Part shown: piece after piece, positions 18,396 through 26,903 of the stretch
How positions within the stretch are numbered: position 1 is the stretch's first letter
How the letters are laid out: each line of letters starts with the position of its first letter
From: an uncultured Selenomonas sp.
Lineage (GTDB): Bacteria; Bacillota; Negativicutes; Selenomonadales; Selenomonadaceae
Assembly: GCA_905234515.1 (NCBI GenBank)
Contig: CAJOIN010000002.1
Span: forward strand, 2,091-39,880
DNA length: 37,790 nt
Direction of reading: 5' to 3'
Notes under the pieces: model-generated
Databases searched by the model: none
What the model was told of the DNA's origin: nothing
What the model saw: only the letters and a program-made list of their open reading frames with translations
Position numbers and translations under genes: made by a program

Positions 18396-19775
18396 ATGTC
18401 AGAGCCGAAAATTGAAAACATCTACCAGTTGGATGGTAAGGTGCCCTTGGCAAAAGCGGTGCCCTTTGGACTGCAGCATGTGCTGGCTATGTTTGTGGCC
18501 AATCTGGCCCCCATCATCATCATTGCGGGGGCGGCAGGCCTTAGCCAGGATCAGGTGGCTATGCTTTTGCAGAATGCCATGTTTGTAGCAGGCATTGCTA
18601 CCCTGATTCAGCTTTATCCCGTTTGGCGGGTAGGGGCCAGGCTCCCCATTGTCATGGGTGTGAGCTTCACTTTTGTGAGCATTCTGTGCTATGTTTCTGC
18701 TACCTATGGTTATGGTGCAGCTGTGGGCGCAGTGCTGGTAGGTGGTATCTTTGAGGGTACGCTGGGGCTGATGGCCAAGTTTTGGCGGCGCATCATTACC
18801 CCTATTGTGGCAGCTATTGTGGTTACCACCATCGGCTATTCCCTGTTGGGGGTGGGCATACGCTCTTTCGGCGGCGGCTATACGGAAAGCTACGGCATGA
18901 TGGATAATCTTGTCATTGCCTTTATTACCCTGGCTTCCTGCTTGCTGTTCAATATCTTTGCCAAGTCTTACTGGAAGCAACTGTCGGTGCTCTTTGGTTT
19001 GATAGTGGGCTATATAGTTTCTATTTTTGCAGGCATTGTGGACCTGTCCCAGATTTTTAGCGGCAGCCTTTTCTCCCTGCCTGCTTTCCTGCCCTTTGCA
19101 CCTGAGTTCAACTGGGGGGCCATCGTTTCCGTGGCCATCATCTTCCTGGTGTCTGCTGCGGAAACCATCGGTGATACTTCTGCCATGACCATGGCAGGTC
19201 TGAAAAGGGAAATCAAGGAAAAGGAGATTTCCGGCTCTTTGGCTTGCGATGGCTTTGCCAGCTCCATTTCCTCCCTCTTTGGCTGTACTCCCATCACCTC
19301 TTTCAGCCAGAATGTGGGCCTCATTGCCATGACTAAGGTGGTGAACCGCTTCACCATCATGACCGGGGCGGCCTGCATGATTCTGGCCAGCATGTTCCAT
19401 CCCATTGGGGCGTTCTTTGCTTCCCTTCCAGCTCCTGTGCTGGGGGGCTGCACGGTGATGATGTTCGGCGCTATCATGGTCAGCGGCATCCAGATGATGG
19501 CAGCTGCTGGTCTGAACCAGCGCAATGTGACCATTGCTGCTATCTCCCTGTCCTTCGGTATCGGCGCCACCCAGGCCAGCGAGGCTGGCATCTGGCAGGC
19601 CATGCCCCAGCTGGTGCAGGATGTCTTCGGTGCTAACTGCGTGGCGGTGGTCTTCGTGATTTCCGTGCTTTTGAGTGCTCTTTTGCCCAAGGATATGGAA
19701 ATCGGCGCCATGGGTGAAGTTGAAGTGGCAGAGAATGAGGAACAGGAAGAAGGTAAGCCCGAATGGAATTATTGA
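18396..19775 (+). CDS. NCS2-family nucleobase (probably xanthine) permease
   Basis: VPFGLQHVLAMFVANLAPIIIIAGAAGLSQDQVAMLLQNAMFVAGIATLIQ...ETIGDTSAM...FASSISSLFGCTPITSFSQNVGLIAMTKVVNR; followed directly by xpt. Confidence 0.92.
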   Translation: MSEPKIENIYQLDGKVPLAKAVPFGLQHVLAMFVANLAPIIIIAGAAGLSQDQVAMLLQNAMFVAGIATLIQLYPVWRVGARLPIVMGVSFTFVSILCYVSATYGYGAAVGAVLVGGIFEGTLGLMAKFWRRIITPIVAAIVVTTIGYSLLGVGIRSFGGGYTESYGMMDNLVIAFITLASCLLFNIFAKSYWKQLSVLFGLIVGYIVSIFAGIVDLSQIFSGSLFSLPAFLPFAPEFNWGAIVSVAIIFLVSAAETIGDTSAMTMAGLKREIKEKEISGSLACDGFASSISSLFGCTPITSFSQNVGLIAMTKVVNRFTIMTGAACMILASMFHPIGAFFASLPAPVLGGCTVMMFGAIMVSGIQMMAAAGLNQRNVTIAAISLSFGIGATQASEAGIWQAMPQLVQDVFGANCVAVVFVISVLLSALLPKDMEIGAMGEVEVAENEEQEEGKPEWNY

Positions 19776-20338
19776 AGCAGAGAATTTTGGAAGAGGGCTT
19801 TTGCCTGCCGGGTAATATCCTGAAGGTGGATTCCTTCCTGAACCATCAGATTGACCCGGAGCTGACCCTGGCCATGGGCCGGGAGTTTGCCAAGCGCTTT
19901 GCTGATGTGAAGATCGACAAAGTGGTGACGGTGGAGGCTTCTGGCATCGCTATTGCCTTGGCTGTGGCGGCGGAGCTGGGGACGAAATTCGTCTTTGCCC
20001 GCAAGCATCAGTCTGTGCTCATGAAGGAGGACAGCTATGCCTGTCCTATCACTTCCTTTACCAAAAAGGAAACCAAGAATGTTTATATTCTGAAGAAGTT
20101 CCTGGATAAAGGGGAAAAGGTTCTTATCATTGATGATTTCCTGGCGGATGGCAATGCAGCCTTGGGCCTCTGCAATATCGTGGAACAAGGGGGCTGCCAG
20201 GTGGTGGGCATCGGCATCGCCATCGAAAAGTCCTTCCAGGCTGGGGCAGACCGCATCCGGGAGGCGGGCTACCGTTTGGAGTCCCTGGCCCGAATCAAGT
20301 CCTTGTCGGACTGCAAGATTGAGTTTGTGGAAGAGTAA
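19763..20338 (+). CDS. xpt: Xanthine phosphoribosyltransferase
   Basis: MELLKQRILEEGFCLPGNILKVDSFLNHQIDPELTLAMGREFAKRF...VLIIDDFLADGNAALGLCNIVEQGG. Confidence 0.95.
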   Translation: MELLKQRILEEGFCLPGNILKVDSFLNHQIDPELTLAMGREFAKRFADVKIDKVVTVEASGIAIALAVAAELGTKFVFARKHQSVLMKEDSYACPITSFTKKETKNVYILKKFLDKGEKVLIIDDFLADGNAALGLCNIVEQGGCQVVGIGIAIEKSFQAGADRIREAGYRLESLARIKSLSDCKIEFVEE

Positions 20339-20357
20339 GCAGCATTTTTGACTAGAT

Positions 20358-20412
20358 CGCTGCTGCCAGTATACCTGCTGATCGGCAGGGGGCTGGCAGC
20401 AGCGTTTTTTTC
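20358..20412 (+). terminator. Intrinsic terminator after xpt
   Basis: CGCTGCTGCCAG...CTGGCAGCAGCG plus T run. Confidence 0.85.
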
Positions 20413-20504
20413 ATTCGTGACTGATATGCACACGGTCTGGCCATAAGGGGCAGGCATAGTATAATTTAATAACTATAGATGGACAGGACAAGTAAATAAT
20501 GTTT

Positions 20505-20561
20505 TATCAAATAGAATTTTGGGGAATATCATTTGATATACATGTTGCATAATGATAAAAT
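20505..20561 (+). promoter_or_regulatory. Operator-like inverted repeat and promoter for the OhrR-like regulator
   Basis: TATCAAAT (20505-20512)/ATTTGATA (20531-20538); TTGATA (20533-20538)-17-TAAAAT (20556-20561). Confidence 0.6.
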
Positions 20562-20599
20562 CTAGCTAAGATAATAAATGCACGATGGAGGTGTATAAG

Positions 20600-21055
20600 A
20601 TGGCTAAAAAAAAGACCTTTGACCCGCTGCTGCTGGAGAACCAGCTTTGCTTTCCCGTATATGCCTGTGCCAGGAAAATCGTGGCAGCCTATAATCCTTT
20701 CTTGAAAGAGATTGGCCTTACCTACGCACAGTACATCACCATGATGGTGTTGTGGGAGGAAAAGGAGGTGGCCATGCGTGACCTGGGCAGGCGTTTGTAT
20801 CTGGACTCCGGGACACTGACTCCGGTGCTGAAGAAGCTGGAAGCTATGGGGTATCTGAAAAGATATCGCAATCCTGAGGATGAGCGCGTTCTGATGGTAT
20901 CTATTACAGATAAGGGCAAGGCCCTTAGGAAAGAAGCGGAAAAGGTGCCATATCAGATGGGAGGGCTTGTCAATCAGAAGGGAGAGCTGTTTTCTATGGA
21001 AGAGGTAAAAAAGCTCAAGGAACAGCTCTACCAGATTATCCATGCACTGGAATAA
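20600..21055 (+). CDS. MarR/OhrR-family regulator with conserved N-terminal Cys
   Basis: LLLENQLCFPVYACARKIVAAYNPFLKEIGLTYAQYITMMVLWEEKEVAMRDLGRRLYLDSGTLTPVLKKLEAMGYLKR. Confidence 0.88.
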   Translation: MAKKKTFDPLLLENQLCFPVYACARKIVAAYNPFLKEIGLTYAQYITMMVLWEEKEVAMRDLGRRLYLDSGTLTPVLKKLEAMGYLKRYRNPEDERVLMVSITDKGKALRKEAEKVPYQMGGLVNQKGELFSMEEVKKLKEQLYQIIHALE

Positions 21056-21093
21056 GCATAAGGTAAAATAAAACCGCCATAATGGATGGAAAG

Positions 21094-21125
21094 AGGCCAA
21101 CACGCCAAAGACTGCGTGTTGGCCT
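21094..21125 (+). terminator. Terminator-like hairpin
   Basis: AGGCCAACACG-N10-CGTGTTGGCCT; weak T run. Confidence 0.5.
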
Positions 21126-21210
21126 TAATCATTGCTGTATAGAGGAGATGGCAATAGAGGGCAGGAAATAGCGAGGTGATATCGAAGAGATACGGCGGGA
21201 GGATATCACC

Positions 21211-23649
21211 ATGAATATGGGACAGTATCAAGAAGAATTTTTGCTTTCCCTGCTAGGGATTCTTTGTCTTGGCATTGTAGCAGGATGGGCGCTTCCGTCC
21301 TTGCCCTTTATGCCTTTGCTGATTGTGTTTATTGGCATCATGATATGGTCTGCCTGGAGTGTTTTCCGTGCCAGCAGGCAGGTATGGCCAGCTTTCCTGT
21401 TGACAGCGTTCTTTCTTGGACTTTTGCGCATGCATGCCAGCCTGATGCTTCCTTATGATGACATTTCGCATTTTGCAGGGCAGGAGTTGAAAGTTGAGGG
21501 AAGAATTGCAGAAGAGCCGCAAGCAAAGGAGCGCAGCGATGGGAGCATTTCTGTCAGGTATTGTCTTCAGGCAGAAAAGATAAAGCCGTCCAAGGACGAA
21601 GTTCAGCCGGCCAGTGGGCGTCTTTATGTCTACACACATATCAGCAAGGATGAAGCGGTTATTATGCCTCAGATTGGCGATAAGCTGACAGCCCACGGTT
21701 CTTTGCGTCTGCCGCACGGTTTCCACAACCCTGGGCAGATAAATACAGAGCTTTTGCTTCGCAGCCAGGGAATTACCGCGACCCTTATGGCTGGGAAAAG
21801 CGGTGTGATTGCCAAGGCAATGCCGGAAAAGGATGTATCGGCCTGGACAAGCCTCCTGCGTCATTTGTCAGGAGTAAGGGCGCATTATCTTTCTTCCATG
21901 CATGCTGTAATGCCCAAGGAGGATGCAGCTGCAATCTTTGCCATGCTCTTTGGCGGCTATCAGGGGCTAAAGCCGGAACTGCTGGAAGCCTTCACGAGCA
22001 CCGGTATCGTGCACATCTTATCGGTTTCTGGCTCGCATATCAGCCTCTTGGCAGCTGTCATGGCCTGGCTTGGCTCATTTTTGCGATTGCCGGGCATGGC
22101 CAGGGCGGCGTTGGTGATTTCGACTATTGCCATATACAGCTTGCTGGCAGGGATGGTGCCGCCTGTTATACGCTCGGCCGTCATGGGAGGACTGGCTTTT
22201 CTGGCGCTTGCTCTGGATAGGGAAAAAGAGGCCAGGAGACTGTTGATTTTAACAGGGCTGTTCATGCTGACGGTATCACCGCTCCTGGTATTCCATATCA
22301 GTTTTCAGCTATCTTTTGCAGCTACAGCGGGGCTTTTGTATGTGGCTCCGGTTGTGCGGGAATGGCTGCAGGCGCATCGTGTTTCGTTCTTTCTGGCAGG
22401 GGGGCTGTCCATCACCTTTGCGGCGCAAGCTGCCACAGTTCCTATTCTGGCCTGGTATTTTAATCAGCTTTCGCTCTCATCATTTCTGGCGAATCTTGTC
22501 ATAGTGCCGATTGTGGAGCTAATTATTGTCATAGGCATTTCTGCAGGGCTGATAGCCTTTGTGATACCGCTGGTGGGAAAGATGGTCTATGCCGGCAACA
22601 GCCTGCTATTGGGGCTGGTCTATGAAATGGCACGATGGACGGCTTCTTTGCCGGGAAGCCACATCTGGATCCCTGCCTTTCCCTGGCAGGTTGTCCCAGT
22701 CTATTATGCGGTTTTGGCCTTGCTGGTGCTCAAGAATTCCTGGCGGCAGAAGATAATGTCTGGCTTGTATGCACGCAGGAAGTATCTGTTGGTAATATGT
22801 GCGGCTTTTCTTGCTTTCGGCATTGGGTATAGGTTGAGCCAGCCAAACTATATGACTCTGGCAGCCATTGACTGTGGGCAGGGTGATGCGCTTCTTCTGC
22901 ATACGCCTCATGGCAAAAATATACTTTTTGATAGTGGAGGCGAGAGGAATGGCAACGAGCCTGGGGCGTTTAACACGGGGGAACGTGTAATTCTGCCCTA
23001 TTTAAGGCATTATGGCGTAAATGAAATAGATGCAATTTTCCTGACCCACGCCCATGCTGACCATGCGGGAGGCTCTGGTGCAGTGCTAAAGAATCTGGCC
23101 GTCGGCGCTGTCTATACGGCTGACGAGGGACGTGAAGCCTATGCACGGAGCATGGGCTTGGGCGATGCCAGCCTGTTGCTGCAAAAACTCCATCCAGCCC
23201 ATGAAGGTGAGGTTTTTGAAGTGGATGGTGTTCGTATCGAGGTGGTTTTTGCGCCGGCCTTATCAGTCAAAGGTCAGGAGGCTGGCAATGAGGCATCTAA
23301 TGTCTATCGGATAGTTTATGGCAATGCCAGTTTCCTGATAACAGGGGACTTGACGAAGGAAAATGAAAAGCTGATTATGGAGAAGGGCAGAAATATTCAT
23401 TGTACGGTGCTGAAAGTAGGCCATCACGGTTCAAATACCAGCAGCTCTAAGGAGTTTCTGCAAGCTGTCGCTCCACATTATGCTATAATCTGTGTAGGGG
23501 CGGGAAACAGTTTTGGCCACCCCCAAGCAGAGGTGCTGGAGCGTTTGCGTGCTCAGGGCGCAAAGGTATTGCGTACAGATCAGGACGGAGAGGTTAAATT
23601 CTCTACGGATGGCAAGTCTATGCGGGTGGAAACATACGTGATGAGGTAA
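21211..23649 (+). CDS. comEC: DNA internalization-related competence protein ComEC/Rec2
   Basis: Competence domain (TGIVHILSVSGSHISLLAAVMAW) plus metallo-beta-lactamase-like domain (CGQGDALLLHTPHGKNILFDSGG...LTHAHADHAGG...VLKVGHHGSNTSSS). Confidence 0.95.
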   Translation: MNMGQYQEEFLLSLLGILCLGIVAGWALPSLPFMPLLIVFIGIMIWSAWSVFRASRQVWPAFLLTAFFLGLLRMHASLMLPYDDISHFAGQELKVEGRIAEEPQAKERSDGSISVRYCLQAEKIKPSKDEVQPASGRLYVYTHISKDEAVIMPQIGDKLTAHGSLRLPHGFHNPGQINTELLLRSQGITATLMAGKSGVIAKAMPEKDVSAWTSLLRHLSGVRAHYLSSMHAVMPKEDAAAIFAMLFGGYQGLKPELLEAFTSTGIVHILSVSGSHISLLAAVMAWLGSFLRLPGMARAALVISTIAIYSLLAGMVPPVIRSAVMGGLAFLALALDREKEARRLLILTGLFMLTVSPLLVFHISFQLSFAATAGLLYVAPVVREWLQAHRVSFFLAGGLSITFAAQAATVPILAWYFNQLSLSSFLANLVIVPIVELIIVIGISAGLIAFVIPLVGKMVYAGNSLLLGLVYEMARWTASLPGSHIWIPAFPWQVVPVYYAVLALLVLKNSWRQKIMSGLYARRKYLLVICAAFLAFGIGYRLSQPNYMTLAAIDCGQGDALLLHTPHGKNILFDSGGERNGNEPGAFNTGERVILPYLRHYGVNEIDAIFLTHAHADHAGGSGAVLKNLAVGAVYTADEGREAYARSMGLGDASLLLQKLHPAHEGEVFEVDGVRIEVVFAPALSVKGQEAGNEASNVYRIVYGNASFLITGDLTKENEKLIMEKGRNIHCTVLKVGHHGSNTSSSKEFLQAVAPHYAIICVGAGNSFGHPQAEVLERLRAQGAKVLRTDQDGEVKFSTDGKSMRVETYVMR

Positions 23650-23654
23650 TTGTT

Positions 23655-24227
23655 ATGCTTCAGGTTTATACAGGAAGCGGGAAGGGCAAGACCACAGCGG
23701 CTATAGGACTGGCTATTAGGGCTATAGGGGCAGGCAGGAAAGTTTATATTATGCAGTTCATGAAGAGCCTTGCCTATAGCGAGCAGAAGGTGCTGCAAGA
23801 GCGCTTTCCCGAGCTTACATTAAGAACTAGCGGCAAACCGTTTTTTATTGCAGAAGAAGGTACATTGAGTAAGTCGTTACAGGATAAGCTGGGTGACAGC
23901 GTAGTAATATTCCCCAAGGGAGAGCCGCCTCATGATTATGTTGACCTGATAAGAAATGATTTTAAAGAGGTGTCTGGGGCAGCAACCTCAGGAAAATACG
24001 ATTTGGTAATCATGGATGAGATAAATGTGGCTTTGCATTTTGGACTTATAGGAAAAGACATTGTCGAAGAATTGCTGAATAAGGTGCCGAGGAAGGTGGA
24101 GTTGGTCCTGACAGGAAGATGTGCCCCTGACTGGCTGATTGAGCATGCTGATTTGGTGACAGATATGAAGGAAGTCAGGCACTACTATGATAAAGGTGTC
24201 GAGGCTCGTAAGGGCTACGAATATTGA
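23655..24227 (+). CDS. cobO: Cob(I)yrinic acid a,c-diamide adenosyltransferase (CobO/BtuR)
   Basis: MLQVYTGSGKGKTTAAIGLAIRAIGAGRKVYIMQFMKS...YDLVIMDEINVALHFGLI...ELVLTGRCAPDWLIEHADLVTDMKEVRHYYDKGVEARKGYEY. Confidence 0.94.
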   Translation: MLQVYTGSGKGKTTAAIGLAIRAIGAGRKVYIMQFMKSLAYSEQKVLQERFPELTLRTSGKPFFIAEEGTLSKSLQDKLGDSVVIFPKGEPPHDYVDLIRNDFKEVSGAATSGKYDLVIMDEINVALHFGLIGKDIVEELLNKVPRKVELVLTGRCAPDWLIEHADLVTDMKEVRHYYDKGVEARKGYEY

Positions 24228-24295
24228 TGTAGGAGATAAAGACGGAAGCTCAGAAGGTAATGGATTAGGCGGACTTGAAAGGTATGGGATGTAAA

Positions 24296-25063
24296 ATGAA
24301 GCAGATTGCCATTATTACTGGTGCTTCCAGCGGCTTAGGGGCAGGCTTTGCCCAGTTTTTGGATAAGGAAGGTTTGAATGAGATATGGCTGGTGGCCAGA
24401 CGCGAAGGGAAATTGACTAAGCTGGCGGAGAAACTTGAAACTGACTGCCGCTATCTGTCCCTAGACCTCACTGTTGAAGCATCTTTGGATGAACTAGACG
24501 ATTTGCTTCAGAAAGAGGGGAGGGCAGGCGATTTTCAGGTGGCATATCTTATCAACGCGGCTGGGTTTGGCTGTATTGGCCTCAGTCGGGAATGCCCGAG
24601 GATGAAACTTCAGCAAATGGTAGACCTCAACTGTCGGGCTGCCCTGGCCATTACAGAAATGTGCATAACCCATATGGGAAAGGGCAGTCATATCCTTCAG
24701 ATAGCTTCCTGTTCCGCTTTCCAGCCCATTCCCAATTTGGCAGTATATGCAGCCAGCAAGGCCTTCCTGCTCTCCTACAGCCGATCCCTCAGTGTAGAGT
24801 TGCAGGATTCAGGCATTACAGTTACGGCAGTATGTCCCTTCTGGATCAAAGATACGGAGTTTGTGACCAGGGCCAGAGAAACGGATAAGCATAATGCTTA
24901 CTTTGATATGCCCGGGGCCACTAAAGTGGACAGAGTGGTAAGAAAGTCTATGGCAGCAGCCAAACGGGGGACAGTGGTTTGTACCCCTGACCCTGTAAGC
25001 TTTATGCATAGGATTTTGGCCTCGCTGCTGCCTCATTGGCTATTGTCCAGGATATGTAAGTGA
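24296..25063 (+). CDS. SDR-family short-chain dehydrogenase/reductase
   Basis: IAIITGASSGLGAGFAQFL...INAAGFG...YAASKAFLLSYSRSLSVEL. Confidence 0.92.
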   Translation: MKQIAIITGASSGLGAGFAQFLDKEGLNEIWLVARREGKLTKLAEKLETDCRYLSLDLTVEASLDELDDLLQKEGRAGDFQVAYLINAAGFGCIGLSRECPRMKLQQMVDLNCRAALAITEMCITHMGKGSHILQIASCSAFQPIPNLAVYAASKAFLLSYSRSLSVELQDSGITVTAVCPFWIKDTEFVTRARETDKHNAYFDMPGATKVDRVVRKSMAAAKRGTVVCTPDPVSFMHRILASLLPHWLLSRICK

Positions 25064-25110
25064 GATAGCAGGTTAATTGTTTTGGAATCTAAAAGTGGTG
25101 GAGAAGCACG

Positions 25111-26052
25111 ATGAAAAGGTATGGGAGGAAGATTTTAGGCGGTGCTATTCTCGTACTGTTGGCAGGAGTTGTGGCATTGGCTTATTTCATTGGGGCATAC
25201 TTTGTGGAGTATGCCTTGAAACGTGGCAACGATGTTGACCCAATGGCTCTGCCGCCTGCTTGTGAGCGCATTCAGGATAAAGGCCGCCTGATTCCTGCCT
25301 GGCCAGAGACGCCAAGTGAGGAATGGGAACTCACTACCAGTGACGGACGAAAGGTTGTTGCTACGCACCTGCTGCCAGACAATCCGGGAGAGAAGTGGGC
25401 AGTTCTTGTCCATGGCTATGGGCGTGACCAACGGTATACGGGGGATTATGCAGAGAAATACCTTGAGAGGGGATATCATGTGCTGACTCCAGATTTATGT
25501 GCCTCCGGGAAAAGTGAGGGGCAGTACATTACCATGGGAGTAAAGGAGAGTGAGGAAATTGCTCTTTGGACCCAGGAAATTGCAGCCAAGCACCCCGAGG
25601 CTGAAATTGTGCTCCATGGAGTATCTATGGGGGCTGCCACAGTGTTGATGGCAGCGGCCAGGGAGGATACAGTGAACCTCTCCGCAGTTATTGAGGATTG
25701 TGGATATACCAGCGCTCACGAGATGTTCTCGGAGCAGCTGGGGGTGATATTTGGACTACCGTCGTTTCCTATCATGGAGTTTGTTGATGTGGTCAGCGGC
25801 CTGAAAACAGGTGCCAAGGTATCCGAGGCTGCGCCAATCAAGGTGGTGGGGCGGATAAAGGTACCAGTCTTGTTTGTCCATGGAAGTGAGGATAAGTTGG
25901 TTCCTCCCATCATGATGGAAGAGCTTTATGCTGCCTGCAAAGCTCGCAAGGAAAAGTTTTTAGTGAAAGGCGCCGGCCATGGGGATGCCATGAAGGATGA
26001 CGGGGAGACGTATTGGAGAAATATATTTGCTTTCCTGTCCCAGGTGGACTGA
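25111..26052 (+). CDS. Alpha/beta hydrolase
   Basis: WAVLVHGYGRDQRYTGDYAEKYLERGYHVLTPDLCASGKSEG...VLHGVSMGAATVLMAA...VPVLFVHGSEDKLVPP...GAGHGDAM. Confidence 0.92.
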   Translation: MKRYGRKILGGAILVLLAGVVALAYFIGAYFVEYALKRGNDVDPMALPPACERIQDKGRLIPAWPETPSEEWELTTSDGRKVVATHLLPDNPGEKWAVLVHGYGRDQRYTGDYAEKYLERGYHVLTPDLCASGKSEGQYITMGVKESEEIALWTQEIAAKHPEAEIVLHGVSMGAATVLMAAAREDTVNLSAVIEDCGYTSAHEMFSEQLGVIFGLPSFPIMEFVDVVSGLKTGAKVSEAAPIKVVGRIKVPVLFVHGSEDKLVPPIMMEELYAACKARKEKFLVKGAGHGDAMKDDGETYWRNIFAFLSQVD

Positions 26053-26089
26053 GATTTATCTGCCCTGAAGGCAACTAGAAAGCGCTGGC

Positions 26090-26689
26090 TCAATATCCTG
26101 TCATTTTGAAAATCATAAGTTTTTCCCTGGGGTCGGCATCGGGGCCAGGGCGGCAATCCAGTGTTTCAGTGTGGGATATAGCCTCTAGTTTTTCCAGATA
26201 TTCACAGTAGAAGGCTGATGGGTAATAGAAGAATAGCAACATATCCCTGGGATTTTCTCTGCAGGAAGTCAGCAGGTTCATCATGACCGGGCGTAGAATA
26301 TCAAGGGAAAAGGGATTGAAAAAGAAGGCTCTGTCAGCTTTTTGGGGGACAATAAAGTCAACAGCATCTCCCTGTACAAGGGTTACAAGGTGTCCTCGTC
26401 GGGCGCTTTCCTGATTGGCTTTGGCCCTTTCAAGGAGCCGGGGATTATATTCTATGCCTATGGATCGGCATTTTGTTTGGGCTGAGAGAAAAAAGCTGAC
26501 CCGTCCTTTGCCGCAGCCGTAGTCAAGAAGGGTGTTGCTCTTGCCTATATATCCAGTGTTTGCAAGCATTTCCAGGACACGATAATCGGTGGGCTCGTAA
26601 GGGTATCGTGTGAGGTCAGAGATACTGTCATCCCGGCCAGTGGTCTTGATGCCCAGGAATTTATCCCACTCCTGGTCGTAATTTGTCAT
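26090..26689 (-). CDS. Class I SAM-dependent methyltransferase
   Basis: LLDYGCGKGRVSFFLSAQTKCRSIGIEYNPRLLERAKAN...VQGDAVDFI...FFFNPF. Confidence 0.88.
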   Translation of the reverse strand: MTNYDQEWDKFLGIKTTGRDDSISDLTRYPYEPTDYRVLEMLANTGYIGKSNTLLDYGCGKGRVSFFLSAQTKCRSIGIEYNPRLLERAKANQESARRGHLVTLVQGDAVDFIVPQKADRAFFFNPFSLDILRPVMMNLLTSCRENPRDMLLFFYYPSAFYCEYLEKLEAISHTETLDCRPGPDADPREKLMIFKMTGY

Positions 26690-26903
26690 AGCAGGTTCTC
26701 CTTAGATGTGTTTACTTCTGTAATTATACAACAAAGAAGAAATTATAGCCCTTAAGAGATTTGCGGAAATGTGAAAGAATTCGAAAATGGATACATACGT
26801 CGAATGGGAGCAGTCGGCATATTAAATAGGCCAGGTAATAAATGTTTATATTGCTTAGGCGAGGCAAGGGTAGGGGCAATGGAAAGGAAGAAGGTGGACT
26901 GAG

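Noticed and set aside
18399-19400. 333-aa ORF antisense to the xanthine permease (and 19010-19711)
   Set aside because: Opposite a clear NCS2 permease; His/Gly-rich translation typical of antisense shadow.
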